A DNA stretch of 64,000 bases from Winslowiella toletana (GTDB taxonomy: Bacteria > Pseudomonadota > Gammaproteobacteria > Enterobacterales > Enterobacteriaceae). The translations under genes were made by a program, and so were the position numbers. The stretch covers positions 4,774,001-4,838,000 of the forward strand of contig NZ_JAGGMQ010000001.1 in assembly GCF_017875465.1 (NCBI RefSeq). The letters run 5' to 3'. The notes below the pieces were generated by a model. That model made no database searches. It saw nothing but the letters and a program-made list of their open reading frames with translations, and was not told the origin of the DNA. Shown here in pieces: positions 1-10,492 of the stretch (position 1 is its first letter; each line of letters starts with the position of its first letter).

Positions 1-218
1 TCAGCGTCGGGTGTTGCGGTATGGCGGGAACTTACGGCCATGAGAGCAAAAACCTTGAAAATTCGCTGGGAATTTATGCGCTGTCATGGCATCAGGCGTT
101 GCAGAAATTACCGCGTCAGCGCTGTCTGGCCACCGGTTACTCCTGTCGCAGCCAGGTGAAACGTATTGAGGGCAATGGCATGCGTCATCCACTACAGGCT
201 CTGCTGGAGATGGTGTAA
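1..218 (+). CDS. ydiJ: 3' end of YdiJ-type FAD-linked oxidase (partial)
   Basis: Only the C-terminal roughly 72 codons are in the window, read in frame from base 3 to the TAA at 216-218. The stretch GCCGMAGTYGHE with its paired cysteines is the kind of CCG motif found in the C-terminal iron-sulfur part of YdiJ and GlpC-like dehydrogenases. E. coli YdiJ is a large FAD and iron-sulfur D-2-hydroxyacid dehydrogenase and lies directly before menI, exactly as here, where the next start codon follows without a gap. The name rests on this short tail and on synteny; the catalytic domains are outside the window. Confidence 0.75.
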   Translation, partial: SVGCCGMAGTYGHESKNLENSLGIYALSWHQALQKLPRQRCLATGYSCRSQVKRIEGNGMRHPLQALLEMV

Positions 219-641
219 ATGGCAATCTGGAAACGTGAAACCACGCTGTTGCAGCTTAATCAGCGCAGCGCTGGCTGTATGGTCGAACATCTTGGCATTC
301 GCTTTACGGCGTTAACCGATGACAGCCTCGCTGCGATGATGCCGGTTGATCATCGCACCACACAGCCGTTTGGCCTGCTGCATGGCGGCGCTTCGGCGGC
401 GCTGGCGGAAACGCTGGGTTCAATGGCGGGTTATCTCTGTACCACCGGGGATGACTATATTGTCGGGCTGGAGATCAATGCCAACCACATTCGTTCGGCG
501 CGTGAAGGCGAAGTGCGTGGCGTCTGTCGGCCGCTGCATCTTGGCCGGTCGCATCAGGTGTGGCAGATTGAGATTTTCGACCAGCAAGACCAGCTGTGCT
601 GCATTTCACGCTTAACCACGTCGGTGATGCAACGGCAATAA
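219..641 (+). CDS. menI: 1,4-dihydroxy-2-naphthoyl-CoA hydrolase MenI (YdiI)
   Basis: A 140-residue hotdog-fold thioesterase. It carries the family signature [11 protein letters not shown] near residues 46-56 and the second conserved block [15 protein letters not shown], both very close to E. coli YdiI, which releases 1,4-dihydroxy-2-naphthoate from its CoA ester in menaquinone synthesis. The start codon comes immediately after the YdiJ stop, so the two are probably cotranscribed and translationally coupled. The length is about four residues more than the E. coli protein, and the C-terminal end QRQ is variable. Cytoplasmic; nothing odd. Confidence 0.92.
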   Translation: MAIWKRETTLLQLNQRSAGCMVEHLGIRFTALTDDSLAAMMPVDHRTTQPFGLLHGGASAALAETLGSMAGYLCTTGDDYIVGLEINANHIRSAREGEVRGVCRPLHLGRSHQVWQIEIFDQQDQLCCISRLTTSVMQRQ

Positions 642-649
642 TCTTGCGC

Positions 650-671
650 ACGGGCGGCGCTCGTCGCCCGT
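650..671. terminator. GC-rich hairpin between convergent genes
   Basis: ACGGGCG pairs with CGCCCGT around an 8-base loop. It sits between the convergent menI and the 673-1077 gene. It lacks a clear T-tract and resembles the GC-rich intergenic repeats seen elsewhere in the window, so it may be repeat, terminator, or both. Confidence 0.4.
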
Positions 672-672
672 A

Positions 673-1077
673 TTACATATTCCACGACGCGTGCTTCACA
701 AACTCATTCTGCAATACCGTGGCTTTGTCCCACTCTCCGCTAATCGCCAGCTGATGGCACAGTTGGGTAAGTGAGTGACGCGCCAGCTGCCAGGCTTGCA
801 TACGGAACAGACGTTCACGCTCGCTATTTACCATCTCGGAAACCAGGCGATGATGCAGTTTTCCCAGCGCATGCAGATAGCTCTGGTCGTCGCCGTTGAT
901 CTGGCACAATTCGGCCATATCTAAACAGGTGTCGCTGAATTTGCGTAGCTGATCGAGTGAGCAGTCCGGACGGTTGAGCTTAGCCTGCGCCATATAGAAA
1001 TCGACGGTGATATCGCGCATCGAAAACTTGTACTCATCAATTTTGTACTGCAGCCAGGCACTCATCGAGACATTCAT
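673..1077 (-). CDS. Unrecognised 134-aa protein under a strong Fur box
   Basis: No family is recognised. The product (start MNVSMSAWL) looks soluble and helical, with no signal peptide or membrane segment, rich in Leu, Gln, His and Arg; two short Cys sites (TCLDMAELC) occur near residue 55. An upstream in-frame ATG at 1089 would add four residues, but the GGATGG just before 1077 fits the later start better. An almost perfect Fur box and a TATAAT hexamer lie directly upstream, so iron-repressed expression is expected. It is convergent with menI and divergent from the suf operon, itself an iron-stress system. A small regulator or adaptor of iron metabolism is a guess only. Confidence 0.7.
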   Translation of the reverse strand: MNVSMSAWLQYKIDEYKFSMRDITVDFYMAQAKLNRPDCSLDQLRKFSDTCLDMAELCQINGDDQSYLHALGKLHHRLVSEMVNSERERLFRMQAWQLARHSLTQLCHQLAISGEWDKATVLQNEFVKHASWNM

Positions 1078-1093
1078 GCAACCATCCAATCAC

Positions 1094-1120
1094 GTTAATG
1101 ATAATCATTATCATATTATA
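1094..1120 (-). promoter_or_regulatory. Fur box and -10 element of the 673-1077 gene
   Basis: Bases 1094-1112 match the 19-base Fur consensus GATAATGATAATCATTATC at 18 positions. A perfect TATAAT on the minus strand lies at 1115-1120, so Fur binding would cover the expected transcription start. No clear -35 hexamer is visible. Confidence 0.8.
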
Positions 1121-1400
1121 ATCAGCACGATCTTCAAGATATTCCAGAAACTTATTTACCGATAAATGCTGCCTGTTAATTAAATTGATATAATCGATAC
1201 CTGACGCCCGATAAACGGGTAAAATAACTATTATTCATCTTCGTTACTTTGTGTTAACGAATGAGTTGTTGTTTTTTAACAGATTATTACTTCAGTTTTG
1301 CAGTATGAGGCGCAGAGCGCAATCCTCAGTACAGGGTCTATCCTTAGTAAAACAGGTACGAAAAAGACCATTTCAGCTATATCCCTGCAAAACAAGAGGT

Positions 1401-1420
1401 TGAAGCATTAATCATTATCA
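1401..1420 (+). promoter_or_regulatory. Candidate Fur half-box upstream of sufA
   Basis: AATCATTATC at 1410-1419 matches the right half of the Fur consensus; the left half is poor. It lies 55 bases before the sufA start. E. coli sufA is repressed by Fur and activated by OxyR, IHF and apo-IscR in this interval. The rest of the 1121-1400 gap is AT-rich and shows no other gene. Confidence 0.5.
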
Positions 1421-1474
1421 CTAACATAGGGATATTAGCCCTCATGGGCTATCGCATCGCGAGGTACTTTTTTT

Positions 1475-1849
1475 ATGCAATCTGCAAATCCTGCATCATT
1501 CTCTCCTGACGACTTTGTCTGGAAGGGACTTAAGCTCACCGACAGCGCGGCGCAGCAAATTATTGCGCTTTCCGCCAGCGATCCACACGTTAAGGGATTA
1601 AAGCTCGGCGTGAAGCAGTCTGGCTGCGCGGGTTTTGGTTATGTGATGGAACTGGTGAAAGAACCCGCTGAAGACGATCTTCAGTTCACCCATCAGGGAG
1701 CCAGCTTGTTTGTCCCGCTTCAGGCGATGCCGTTTGTCGACGGCACCGAAGTCGACTTCGTCCGCGAAGGCCTGAATCAGATTTTCAAATTTAATAACCC
1801 CAAAGCTCAACACGCCTGCGGCTGTGGTGAGAGCTTTGGCGTAGAGTAA
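1475..1849 (+). CDS. sufA: Iron-sulfur carrier protein SufA
   Basis: A-type iron-sulfur carrier of 124 residues and first gene of the SUF operon. The three ligand cysteines are present: Cys51 in SGCAGFGY and Cys115/Cys117 in ACGCGESFG near the C terminus, the usual C-x(n)-C-x-C pattern. SufA receives clusters from the SufBCD scaffold and passes them to apoproteins such as aconitase and ferredoxin. The start is the ATG followed by QSANPASFS; a short N-terminal extension precedes the A-type domain as in E. coli SufA. The sufB start follows eight bases after its stop, supporting a single transcript. Confidence 0.95.
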   Translation: MQSANPASFSPDDFVWKGLKLTDSAAQQIIALSASDPHVKGLKLGVKQSGCAGFGYVMELVKEPAEDDLQFTHQGASLFVPLQAMPFVDGTEVDFVREGLNQIFKFNNPKAQHACGCGESFGVE

Positions 1850-1857
1850 CTAACGTT

Positions 1858-3351
1858 ATGTCGCGACATACTGAAGCATCTGACGATGTACAAATCTGGG
1901 AAGGCAGCCATCAGAACTACAAAGAGGGCTTCTTTACCAATCTGGAAACCGATGAACTGGCGCACGGCCTCAGCGAAGAGGTGGTCCGCGCGATTTCCGC
2001 TAAACGCAATGAACCTGAGTGGATGCTGGAATTCCGTCTGAAAGCCTATGAAGCCTGGCTGAAGATGGAAGAGCCACACTGGCTGAAGGCTAATTACAAA
2101 TCGCTTGATTATCAGGATTACAGCTACTACTCCGCGCCATCCTGCGGCAACTGCGACGACAGCTGCGCCTCTGAACCCGGCGCGACCCAGGCGTCCGGCG
2201 CTGAGCCAGCCAACTATCTGACGCAGGAAGTGGAAGAGGCGTTTAAACAGCTGGGTGTGCCGGTGCGTGAAGGTCAGGAAGTGGCGGTCGATGCTATTTT
2301 TGACTCTGTATCCGTTTCCACCACTTACCGTCATAAGCTGGCGGAGCAGGGGATTATTTTCTGCTCATTCAGCGAAGCGATTCATGACCATCCGGAGCTG
2401 GTGCAGAAGTATCTCGGCACCGTGGTGCCTGCCAACGATAACTTCTTTGCGGCGCTTAACTCCGCAGTGGCTTCGGACGGCACCTTCGTCTATATCCCGA
2501 AAGGGGTGCGCTGCCCGATGGAGCTGTCGACCTATTTCCGTATTAATGCGGCGAAGACCGGTCAGTTCGAACGCACCATCCTGGTTGCCGATGAAGACAG
2601 TTATGTCAGCTATATCGAAGGTTGTTCGGCGCCGGTGCGTGACACTTACCAGCTGCATGCGGCGGTAGTGGAAGTGATTATCCATAAAAATGCCGAAGTG
2701 AAATACTCAACGGTGCAGAACTGGTTCGCCGGCGGTGAAGCCGAAGGCGGTATTCTGAACTTCGTCACCAAACGCGCGCTGTGCGAAGGCGATGGCAGTA
2801 AAATGTCCTGGACCCAGTCAGAAACCGGTTCCGCCATTACCTGGAAATATCCGAGTGTGATCCTGCGTGGCGACAACTCGATCGGCGAGTTCTTCTCGGT
2901 GGCGCTGACCGCGGGTCATCAGCAGGCCGATACCGGCACCAAGATGATCCATATTGGTAAAAACACCAAGTCGACGATTATCTCTAAAGGGATTTCCGCC
3001 GGTAAAAGTGAGAACACTTACCGTGGTCTGGTGAAAATTATGCCGACCGCCACCAACGCCCGTAACTTCACCCAGTGTGACTCCATGCTGATTGGTGCTG
3101 ACTGTGGCGCGCATACCTTCCCGTATGTTGAAGTGCGTAACAACACTGCCCAGCTGGAACATGAGGCGACGACCTCGCGTATCGGTGAAGATCAACTGTT
3201 CTATTGTGTGCAGCGCGGTATCAGTGAAGATGACGCCATCTCGATGATTGTGAATGGCTTCTGTAAAGACGTCTTCTCCGAACTGCCGCTGGAATTTGCT
3301 GTTGAAGCGCAAAAACTGCTGGCCATCAGTCTGGAACATAGCGTGGGTTAA
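1858..3351 (+). CDS. sufB: Fe-S cluster scaffold subunit SufB
   Basis: At 497 residues it matches the family length (E. coli 495). SufB is the scaffold subunit of the SufBC2D complex on which sulfur from SufS/SufE and iron are assembled. The core carries the conserved [19 protein letters not shown] segment, whose first Cys corresponds to the essential E. coli Cys405. An internal Cys-rich patch, CGNCDDSC around residue 99, is typical of enterobacterial SufB. It lies within the operon between sufA and sufC with a 51-base gap to sufC. No sign of damage. Confidence 0.96.
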   Translation: MSRHTEASDDVQIWEGSHQNYKEGFFTNLETDELAHGLSEEVVRAISAKRNEPEWMLEFRLKAYEAWLKMEEPHWLKANYKSLDYQDYSYYSAPSCGNCDDSCASEPGATQASGAEPANYLTQEVEEAFKQLGVPVREGQEVAVDAIFDSVSVSTTYRHKLAEQGIIFCSFSEAIHDHPELVQKYLGTVVPANDNFFAALNSAVASDGTFVYIPKGVRCPMELSTYFRINAAKTGQFERTILVADEDSYVSYIEGCSAPVRDTYQLHAAVVEVIIHKNAEVKYSTVQNWFAGGEAEGGILNFVTKRALCEGDGSKMSWTQSETGSAITWKYPSVILRGDNSIGEFFSVALTAGHQQADTGTKMIHIGKNTKSTIISKGISAGKSENTYRGLVKIMPTATNARNFTQCDSMLIGADCGAHTFPYVEVRNNTAQLEHEATTSRIGEDQLFYCVQRGISEDDAISMIVNGFCKDVFSELPLEFAVEAQKLLAISLEHSVG

Positions 3352-3402
3352 ACCCGCGTCGCGATAAGAACCGTTGCCGGAAGGCAATGTGAAGGAAATT
3401 CT

Positions 3403-4149
3403 ATGTTAAGTATCAAAAATTTACAGGTAAGTATTGAAGATAAGCCGATTTTGCGCGGTCTGGATTTAGAGGTTAAACCCGGCGAAGTCCACGCAATTAT
3501 GGGCCCGAATGGCTCAGGTAAGAGCACGCTTTCCGCGACCCTGGCCGGACGCGAAGAGTATGAAGTGGTTGGCGGTGAAGTAAGCTTTAAAGGCAAAGAC
3601 CTGCTGGAACTGGCGCCGGAAGAGCGCGCGGGTGAAGGTATCTTTATGGCGTTCCAGTATCCGGTTGAGATCCCGGGCGTCAGTAACCAGTTCTTCCTGC
3701 AGACGTCGGTCAACTCGGTGCGTAAATACCGCGGTCAGGACGCGCTGGATCGTTTCGATTTCCAGGACTTTATCGAAGATAAAATTCACCTGCTGAAAAT
3801 GCCGGAAGATTTGCTGACCCGTTCAGTCAACGTCGGCTTCTCCGGCGGTGAGAAAAAACGTAACGATATTCTGCAGATGGCAGCCCTGGAGCCAGAACTG
3901 TGTATTCTTGATGAGACCGACTCCGGTCTGGATATCGATGCGCTGAAAATTGTCGCCAACGGGGTTAACACTCTGCGCGATGGCAAACGCTCATTTATTA
4001 TCGTTACCCACTATCAGCGTATCCTTGATTATATTAAGCCGGATTTCGTTCACGTGCTGTATCAGGGCAAAATCGTTAAATCCGGCGACTTTAGCCTGGT
4101 TAAACAGTTGGAGGAGCAGGGCTATGGCTGGCTTACCGACGAAGAGTGA
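3403..4149 (+). CDS. sufC: Fe-S assembly ATPase SufC
   Basis: A 248-residue ABC-type ATPase that drives conformational change in the SufBC2D scaffold; it is cytoplasmic and not a transporter. Walker A GPNGSGKST is at residues 34-42, the signature motif FSGGE at 146-150 and Walker B CILDE at 167-171, followed by the D-loop SGLD. A ribosome-binding AAGGAA precedes the ATG. Its 3' end overlaps the sufD start by 26 bases, a typical coupling arrangement of this operon. Confidence 0.96.
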   Translation: MLSIKNLQVSIEDKPILRGLDLEVKPGEVHAIMGPNGSGKSTLSATLAGREEYEVVGGEVSFKGKDLLELAPEERAGEGIFMAFQYPVEIPGVSNQFFLQTSVNSVRKYRGQDALDRFDFQDFIEDKIHLLKMPEDLLTRSVNVGFSGGEKKRNDILQMAALEPELCILDETDSGLDIDALKIVANGVNTLRDGKRSFIIVTHYQRILDYIKPDFVHVLYQGKIVKSGDFSLVKQLEEQGYGWLTDEE

Positions 4150-5410
4150 AAACGCGCTGCAACAGTGGCATCACCTGTTTGAGTCGCGCGGTGAAAACCG
4201 TTCGCTACAGGCGCAACAACACTGGCAGCAGCTGCTGCGTTTAGGCTTACCGACGCGCAAGCAGGAAAACTGGAAATATACGCCGCTGGAAACGCTGTTT
4301 GGCGAAAGCTTTGTGCTGCCAAAAAATGGCGATGTCAGCGCTGACGCTCTGGCGCAGCTGACGCTAAATCTGGATGCGGTGCGCCTGGTGTATATCGATG
4401 GCAAGTTCAGTGCTGAATTTAGCGACAGCAGCTTTGACCTGTTTGATATTCAAATCTCCCGTGCTGCCGACCGTCGCGCTTTTGACGCGCCAGTCCAGCC
4501 GGAAGTGTTTCTGCACCTGACCGAAAGTCTGGCGGAAGAGGCCACGACCGTGCATCTGGCGCGCGGCAAAGTGGCGCCACGGCCGTTGTATCTGCTGCAT
4601 ATCAGCAGCGGCAGCGGCGCTGCGCAGATGAACACTTCACACTATCGTCATCATCTTCAGCTGGAAGATGGCGCCGCAGCTGAAGTGATTGAACACTATG
4701 TCAGCCTGAATGACGCGGTGCATTTCACCGGCGCGCGCATGACGATGGCGCTTGGCAACAATGCCCAGCTGAATCACACCAAACTGGCGTTTGAGAATGT
4801 TGGCAGTTACCACTTTGCCCATAACGACATTACGCTGCTGCGCGATTGCCGGGTTAACAGCCAGAGCTTCCTGCTGGGCGCGGGTCTGACGCGTCATAAC
4901 ACCAGTTCACAACTGAATGGTGAAAACAGCAACCTGGTGATCAACAGCCTGATTCTGCCGGTCGATAAAGACGTGTCCGACACCCGTACTTATCTTGAGC
5001 ACAATAAAGGTCATTGCCAGAGCCGTCAGCTGCATAAAACCATCGTGCGCGATCGCGCGCGCGCCGTGTTTAACGGCATGATTAAAGTGGCGAAGCATGC
5101 GCTGAAAACTGACGGACAGATGACCAACAATAACCTGTTGCTGGGTCGTCTGGCGGAAGTAGATACCAAACCGCAGCTGGAAATCTATGCCGATGACGTT
5201 AAATGCAGCCATGGCGCCACCATTGGTCGTATTGACGATGAACAGATGTTCTATCTGCGTTCGCGCGGGATTGATAAAGAGTCCGCAGAGCGCATGATTA
5301 TCTACGCTTTTGCCGCAGAGCTGACGGAAGCGATCACTGATGAAACGCTGAAAGAGGTGGTGTTGCACCGTATCTCCCGGCGTTTCCCGGAGGCAACGAA
5401 TGAATTTTGA
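4124..5410 (+). CDS. sufD: Fe-S assembly protein SufD
   Basis: Paralogue of SufB and third member of the SufBC2D scaffold, needed for iron acquisition by the complex. The frame is open from 3950, but the true start is the ATG at 4124, giving [15 protein letters not shown], which matches the E. coli N terminus; a GGAGGAG lies about eight bases before it, inside sufC. That yields 428 residues against 423 in E. coli. The C-terminal part contains [18 protein letters not shown], a SufB/SufD hallmark with the functionally important His. The stop overlaps the sufS start. Confidence 0.95.
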   Translation: MAGLPTKSENALQQWHHLFESRGENRSLQAQQHWQQLLRLGLPTRKQENWKYTPLETLFGESFVLPKNGDVSADALAQLTLNLDAVRLVYIDGKFSAEFSDSSFDLFDIQISRAADRRAFDAPVQPEVFLHLTESLAEEATTVHLARGKVAPRPLYLLHISSGSGAAQMNTSHYRHHLQLEDGAAAEVIEHYVSLNDAVHFTGARMTMALGNNAQLNHTKLAFENVGSYHFAHNDITLLRDCRVNSQSFLLGAGLTRHNTSSQLNGENSNLVINSLILPVDKDVSDTRTYLEHNKGHCQSRQLHKTIVRDRARAVFNGMIKVAKHALKTDGQMTNNNLLLGRLAEVDTKPQLEIYADDVKCSHGATIGRIDDEQMFYLRSRGIDKESAERMIIYAFAAELTEAITDETLKEVVLHRISRRFPEATNEF

Positions 5411-6623
5411 TCTTGCGCGCGTCAGAGCGGACTTCCCGATTCTGTCGCGCGAGGTCAACGGCCAGCCGTTGGCCTATCTCGACAGTGCCGCCAGCGCGCA
5501 AAAACCGTTAGCGGTAATTAACGCAGAAAGCCATTTCTATCAGCATGGCTACGCCGCAGTGCATCGCGGTATTCACACCCTGAGTGCTGAAGCCACCACG
5601 GCGATGGAGAATGTGCGCAATCAGGCGGCGCGTTTTCTTAATGCCGCTTCGCCGGAAGAGATTGTGTTTGTTAAAGGCACAACCGAAGGCATTAACCTGG
5701 TGGCCAGCAGCTGGGGCGGCAGTCAGCTGCAGGCGGGTGATAACATTATTATCACCCAGATGGAGCACCACGCTAATATCGTGCCATGGCAGATGGTGGC
5801 GAAACGTGTGGGCGCGGAAATTCGCGTACTGCCGCTGACGCCGCAGGGTGAGCTGGATGTGGCGCAGCTGCCGTCATTAATTGACAGCCGGACGCGCATC
5901 CTCGCAGTGACCCAGGTTTCTAACGTACTTGGCTCCATTAACCCGGTCAAAGCGCTGGTTGCTGTGGCGAAAGCCGCCGGGGTGGTGACGCTGATTGACG
6001 GCGCGCAGGCGGTGATGCATGAGCAGGTCGATGTGCAGGATATCGACTGTGATTTCTACGTGTTCTCCGGCCATAAGATCTACGGCCCGACCGGGATTGG
6101 CGTGCTGTATGGCCGCAAAGCGCTGCTGGATCAGATGCCACCATGGGAAGGCGGCGGTTCAATGATCGCCACCGTCAGCCTGACGGAAGGCACCAGCTTT
6201 GCCGCTGCGCCATGGCGCTTTGAAGCGGGTACGCCAAACACCGGTGGCATTATCGGTCTGGGCGCCGCGCTGGCCTATGTCGCTGCGCTGGGACTGGATA
6301 ATATCCAGCAGCGCGAGCAGATGCTGATGCGTTATGCGCTGGATAAACTGGCATCGGTTCCCGATCTGATTATCTACGGACCGCAGCAGCGGGCCGGGGT
6401 GATTGCCTTTAATCTCGGTCGTCATCACGCTTATGACGTCGGTAGCTTCCTTGACCAGTATGGCATTGCGATCCGCACCGGCCATCACTGCGCTATGCCA
6501 CTGATGAATTATTACCAGGTACCGGCGATGTGTCGCGCTTCCTTTGCCATGTATAATAGCGAAGAAGAGGCTGACCGGCTGGTTGCGGGTCTGCTACGTA
6601 TTCATCGTTTGCTGGGCGGCTGA
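5400..6623 (+). CDS. sufS: Cysteine desulfurase SufS
   Basis: A PLP enzyme of 407 residues, class II cysteine desulfurase, supplying persulfide sulfur to SufE and then SufB. The PLP lysine is Lys226 in FSGHKIYGP and the catalytic Cys364 lies in [10 protein letters not shown]; both have the same numbering as E. coli SufS. It also has selenocysteine lyase activity in E. coli. Its ATG lies inside the last codons of sufD (11-base overlap). The sufE start follows 28 bases downstream. Confidence 0.96.
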   Translation: MNFDLARVRADFPILSREVNGQPLAYLDSAASAQKPLAVINAESHFYQHGYAAVHRGIHTLSAEATTAMENVRNQAARFLNAASPEEIVFVKGTTEGINLVASSWGGSQLQAGDNIIITQMEHHANIVPWQMVAKRVGAEIRVLPLTPQGELDVAQLPSLIDSRTRILAVTQVSNVLGSINPVKALVAVAKAAGVVTLIDGAQAVMHEQVDVQDIDCDFYVFSGHKIYGPTGIGVLYGRKALLDQMPPWEGGGSMIATVSLTEGTSFAAAPWRFEAGTPNTGGIIGLGAALAYVAALGLDNIQQREQMLMRYALDKLASVPDLIIYGPQQRAGVIAFNLGRHHAYDVGSFLDQYGIAIRTGHHCAMPLMNYYQVPAMCRASFAMYNSEEEADRLVAGLLRIHRLLGG

Positions 6624-6651
6624 TGCCACCCAGCAGGCAAGGGAGGAACTG

Positions 6652-7068
6652 ATGGCGACATTGCCAGACAAAGATAAGCTGGTGCGCAATTTCAATCGCT
6701 GCGCCAACTGGGAAGAGAAGTATCTGTACGTGATTGAATTAGGCGCGGTTCTGCCAGAATTGTCCGATTCATTGCATCAGCCCGAGAACACCATTTCCGG
6801 CTGTCAGAGCCAGGTGTGGATTGTGATGGATCAGGCCAGCGATGGTAAAATCCAGTTACAGGGCGACAGCGATGCGGCGATTGTTAAAGGACTGATTGCT
6901 ATTGTCTTTATCCTGTATCAGCAGATGACCGCGCGTGAGATTGTTGAATTTGATGTGCGACCGTGGTTTGAACAACTTGCCCTGACCCAGCACCTCACTC
7001 CGTCCCGTTCACAGGGGCTGGAAGCGATGATCCGCGCCATTCGTCTCAAAGCACAGACGCTCGTCTGA
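6652..7068 (+). CDS. sufE: Sulfur acceptor protein SufE
   Basis: Sulfur-transfer partner of SufS, 138 residues, the same as E. coli. The acceptor Cys51 is in [10 protein letters not shown]. The frame opens earlier (6544, inside sufS), but the start chosen is the ATG at 6652, preceded by GGGAGGAA seven bases upstream and giving [14 protein letters not shown] as in the family. Last gene of the sufABCDSE operon; a weak hairpin follows. Confidence 0.95.
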   Translation: MATLPDKDKLVRNFNRCANWEEKYLYVIELGAVLPELSDSLHQPENTISGCQSQVWIVMDQASDGKIQLQGDSDAAIVKGLIAIVFILYQQMTAREIVEFDVRPWFEQLALTQHLTPSRSQGLEAMIRAIRLKAQTLV

Positions 7069-7084
7069 GCTACACTTTCTCGTT

Positions 7085-7112
7085 GAACACCTCGTTTCGC
7101 TAAGCGGGGTGT
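7085..7112 (+). terminator. Hairpin after sufE
   Basis: ACACCTCG pairs with CGGGGTGT (including one G-T pair) around a 10-base loop, followed by a weak pyrimidine stretch. It lies between sufE and ldtE and could end the SUF transcript; the T-tract is poor. Confidence 0.4.
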
Positions 7113-7139
7113 CCTTCATTGATAACGAGAGAGTTGCGC

Positions 7140-8180
7140 ATGAAACCTGTGTTACACCTTGCCGGATTTTTCCTTCTTAGCCTGCTTGCCGGGACGCGCA
7201 CTGCCAGTGCGACAGACTACCCTTTACCTGCCGAAAACAGTCGCCTGATTGGCGAAAACAGCACCTATATTGTGCCGGGTGATAACCGTTCGCTGGAACA
7301 GATCGCTGCCGGGTATAAAATTGGCCTGCTGGGCATGCTGGAAGCCAATCCGGGTACCGATCCCTGGCTGCCGAAAGCCAACAGCCAGCTGACTATCCCC
7401 ACCCAGATGCTGCTGCCGGATACTAAACGTGAAGGCATTGTGGTTAACCTCGCCGAATTACGTCTCTATTACTACCCGAAAGGCGAGAACAGAGTCGTGG
7501 TCTATCCGATTGGTATCGGCCAGCAGGGCATTATGACGCCGCTGGTAGTCACCAGTGTTGGCCAGAAAGTGCCCGATCCCAGCTGGACGCCGACCGCTAA
7601 TATCCGCAAGCGCTATGCGCAGGATGGCGTGACGCTGCCGGCGGTGGTGCCTGCCGGGCCGGATAACCCGATGGGGCTGTATGCGCTGCGTCTGGCGTAC
7701 GGGAAAGGCCAGTATCTGATCCATGGCACCAACGCCAACTTCGGCATCGGTATGCGCGTCAGCTCCGGCTGTATCCGTTTACGTCCGGACGATATTGAAG
7801 CGTTATTTAATGCGGTGCCAAAAGGGACGCGGGTGCAGATAATTAATCAGCCGGTGAAGTACGCCATTGAGCCAGACGGCAAGCGCTATATTGAGGTGCA
7901 TCAGCCGTTGTCGCACCACGAGAGTGATGACCCGCAGACCATGAAGCTGCCGCTAAGCAAAGCGGCGCAGACGTTTATCAACAGCAGGCACAGTGACAGC
8001 GCGCTGATTAAACAGACTCTGGCGCGCCGCTCCGGGATGCCGGTGCTGGTAAATCGTGGTGAAGCGGTGGATGAAAACACGCCACTGCCAGCGATTATCC
8101 AGCAGCAGACGCATTCTGAGCCATCAGGCAGTCAGCCCGCCACCATCTCACAGGCAACTGGCGAACGACCGGCAGAATAG
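7140..8180 (+). CDS. ldtE: L,D-transpeptidase LdtE (YnhG)
   Basis: Exported cell-wall enzyme forming 3-3 crosslinks between diaminopimelate residues in peptidoglycan. The ATG at 7140 (MKPVLHLAGFF) gives a 346-residue product with a signal peptide ending near ASA, and has a GAGAGAG site upstream; the frame opens seven codons earlier. A LysM-like segment follows the signal peptide, then the YkuD catalytic domain with the motif from HGT to SSGCIR, which contains the nucleophile Cys. E. coli ynhG lies between sufE and lpp as here. The Ser/Pro/Gln-rich C-terminal tail is variable and likely disordered. Confidence 0.92.
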   Translation: MKPVLHLAGFFLLSLLAGTRTASATDYPLPAENSRLIGENSTYIVPGDNRSLEQIAAGYKIGLLGMLEANPGTDPWLPKANSQLTIPTQMLLPDTKREGIVVNLAELRLYYYPKGENRVVVYPIGIGQQGIMTPLVVTSVGQKVPDPSWTPTANIRKRYAQDGVTLPAVVPAGPDNPMGLYALRLAYGKGQYLIHGTNANFGIGMRVSSGCIRLRPDDIEALFNAVPKGTRVQIINQPVKYAIEPDGKRYIEVHQPLSHHESDDPQTMKLPLSKAAQTFINSRHSDSALIKQTLARRSGMPVLVNRGEAVDENTPLPAIIQQQTHSEPSGSQPATISQATGERPAE

Positions 8181-8213
8181 CGCTGAGAGAGCAGAGGGTA
8201 AGATATTCGTAAC

Positions 8214-8233
8214 GGGCGGTGAGAACGCCGCCC
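8214..8233. repeat. GC-rich palindromic intergenic repeat (single copy)
   Basis: GGGCGGTGAGAACGCCGCCC, a near-palindrome of the same family as the paired elements at 16189 and 23125. It lies in the gap between the convergent ldtE and lpp. Confidence 0.7.
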
Positions 8234-8281
8234 TTGCTGATAACGGATACATGAGAGGCATAAAAGAGCTAAAAAACAGAC

Positions 8282-8313
8282 AAAAAAATGGCGCACAATG
8301 TGCGCCATTTTTA
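8282..8313 (-). terminator. Rho-independent terminator of lpp
   Basis: AAAATGGCGCAC and GTGCGCCATTTT form a 12-bp stem with a three-base loop, with A/T runs on both flanks. It lies 15 bases after the lpp stop and can work in both directions, also shielding ldtE. Confidence 0.93.
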
Positions 8314-8327
8314 ATACCAGAACGCGC

Positions 8328-8567
<240 letters not shown>

Positions 8568-8590
8568 TTATACCCTCTAGATTGAGTTAA

Positions 8591-8640
8591 TCTCCATGTA
8601 GCGTTACAAGTATTACACAAAGTATTTTCTAATGAGAATA
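8591..8640 (-). promoter_or_regulatory. lpp promoter and 5' leader start
   Basis: The minus strand reads TGTAATACTTGTAACGCTAC, the same as the E. coli lpp promoter core, with -10 TAATACT at 8609-8615 and the expected transcription start G at 8602. The leader ends with GAGGGTATAAATAATG, a strong ribosome site. The surrounding 8565-8820 gap is very AT-rich, as expected for an UP-element region, and has no gene. Confidence 0.8.
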
Positions 8641-8819
8641 ATTTTTTGATGAGAACGTGCCTAAAGTTGATCGTTCGCTCAAAGAAGCATCTGTCTGGCG
8701 AAAAAAAACAAAAAATTAAAAGAAAACAGAAAGTTTTAATCGGATTAATCTTTGTTATTTCCGAATTTGAATAGTTATTTTCGATTGGAAATTTCTTAGA
8801 AACTGTTTACTGAAGTTGT

Positions 8820-8847
8820 AAAAAAAGCGCCTTAAAGGCGCTTTTTG
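8820..8847 (-). terminator. Rho-independent terminator of pykF
   Basis: AAAAAAGCGCC TTAAA GGCGCTTTTT forms a short strong stem with a T-tract on the minus strand, about 20 bases after the pykF stop. Confidence 0.92.
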
Positions 8848-8868
8848 TCTGCGAAGGGTAATCTTTAA

Positions 8869-10281
8869 TTACAGAACGTGAACTGACGCGGTATTAGTAG
8901 TGCCACTTGGCACTAATGCACCGGATACCATCACTACCACTTCGCCTTTCAGCGCATAGCCACTTTCCAGCGCCGCTTCTTTACCAATACGGTAGAAATC
9001 GTCGGTTGAGGCGATCTCTTTCACGATATGGGTAACGATACCTTTGCTCAGCAGCAGCTGGCGCGCGGTCTGTTCATTGGTGGTCAGCGCCAGGATGGTG
9101 GCGTTCGGGAAGTACTTACGGATCGACTTGGCTGATTTACCGCCTTCGGTGGCGACTACAATCAGCGGCGACTCCAGTTTTTCCGCAGTTTCTACCGCAC
9201 CGCGGCACACCGCTTCGGTGATGCGCATTTTGCGGCTGTCGTGCTGCGAGTCAATACGGCTCTTCATCACGCGGTCGGTACGCTCACAGATGGTCGCCAT
9301 AATGGTGACCGACTCCAGCGGGTATTTACCCTTCGCACTTTCGCCTGACAGCATCACCGCATCGGTGCCGTCGAGGATGGCATTAGCCACGTCGCCAGCT
9401 TCCGCACGGGTAGGGCGTGGGTTTTTGATCATTGAATCGAGCATCTGGGTGGCGGTGATCACCACTTTACGTGCGCGGTTACATTTTTTGATCATCATCT
9501 TCTGGGCGAAGATCACTTCTTCCACCGGAATTTCCACGCCGAGATCACCACGCGCCACCATAATGCCGTCAGAGGCATCCAGGATTTCGTCGAAGTTATT
9601 CAGGCCTTCCTGGTTCTCGATCTTGGAGATGATCTGAATATGCTCGCCGCCGTGCTGCTTCAGGTGCTCACGGATTTCCAGTACATCGGAACGTTTACGG
9701 ATAAACGAGGCGGCAACGAAGTCAACGCCTTGCTCGCAACCGAAAATCAGGTCGCGTTTATCTTTTTCCGCCAGCGCGGGCAGCTGGATGGAGACGCCTG
9801 GCAGGTTAACGCCTTTGTTTTCACCAAGGTCACCGTTGTTCAGCACTTTACATACCACGCTGTTTTCGGTGACTTCAGTCACTTCCATGCCGATCAGGCC
9901 GTCATCAACCAGAACGGTATTGCCGATTTTCAGGTCCGCTGCAAAGCCAGGGTAAGTGACTGCCACACGCTCGGTGTTGCCGATCACCGACTGGTCGGTG
10001 GTAAAGGTAAAGGTCTGACCCGCTTTCAGAGAGGCATCAACGCCGCCTTCCAGCTTCATAGTACGGATTTCCGGGCCTTTGGTGTCGAGCAGAACTGCCG
10101 CCTGATGGCCGGTTTTGCTCATTACATTGCGCAGGTTAACGATGCGCTGACCGTGTTCGGCATAATCACCATGGGAGAAGTTAAGGCGCATTACGTTCAT
10201 ACCTGCGTCAAGCAGGTTGGTCAGCATTTCTTCCGATTCGGTTTTTGGACCGATAGTACATACGATCTTGGTCTTTTTCAT
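8869..10281 (-). CDS. pykF: Pyruvate kinase I (fructose-1,6-bisphosphate activated)
   Basis: Converts phosphoenolpyruvate and ADP to pyruvate and ATP, the last glycolytic step. The start at 10281 gives [20 protein letters not shown] and 470 residues, identical in length to E. coli PykF; the frame is open 20 codons further upstream, but those codons lie in the leader. The family motif for active-site Lys and metal binding ([16 protein letters not shown]) and the GDLGVEIP loop are present. The C-terminal domain carries the allosteric site. The position between lpp and a Cra-like operator is as in E. coli. Confidence 0.97.
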   Translation of the reverse strand: MKKTKIVCTIGPKTESEEMLTNLLDAGMNVMRLNFSHGDYAEHGQRIVNLRNVMSKTGHQAAVLLDTKGPEIRTMKLEGGVDASLKAGQTFTFTTDQSVIGNTERVAVTYPGFAADLKIGNTVLVDDGLIGMEVTEVTENSVVCKVLNNGDLGENKGVNLPGVSIQLPALAEKDKRDLIFGCEQGVDFVAASFIRKRSDVLEIREHLKQHGGEHIQIISKIENQEGLNNFDEILDASDGIMVARGDLGVEIPVEEVIFAQKMMIKKCNRARKVVITATQMLDSMIKNPRPTRAEAGDVANAILDGTDAVMLSGESAKGKYPLESVTIMATICERTDRVMKSRIDSQHDSRKMRITEAVCRGAVETAEKLESPLIVVATEGGKSAKSIRKYFPNATILALTTNEQTARQLLLSKGIVTHIVKEIASTDDFYRIGKEAALESGYALKGEVVVMVSGALVPSGTTNTASVHVL

Positions 10282-10492
10282 GAGCAAGTTATCTATAAGT
10301 TGTGATGGATGATAAAGGATTGATTTCGATGGCGTGGCCACCGAAGGAGAAATTTGTGCCTGGTAACAAGCGATCTGCGATACAGAGTAAGAATAGGTGA
10401 CAGATATAAAGCGTGCAGAGGAAGTTGTGCGGATGGTTTAGCTGGCCCGCCGGGCTGTGTTGCGCAAACTGTGATCGTTGTAAGTATCGACA

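Noticed and set aside
1807..2334. A 175-codon minus-strand frame inside sufB
   Set aside because: Antisense to conserved sufB codons, with no start site or family pattern.
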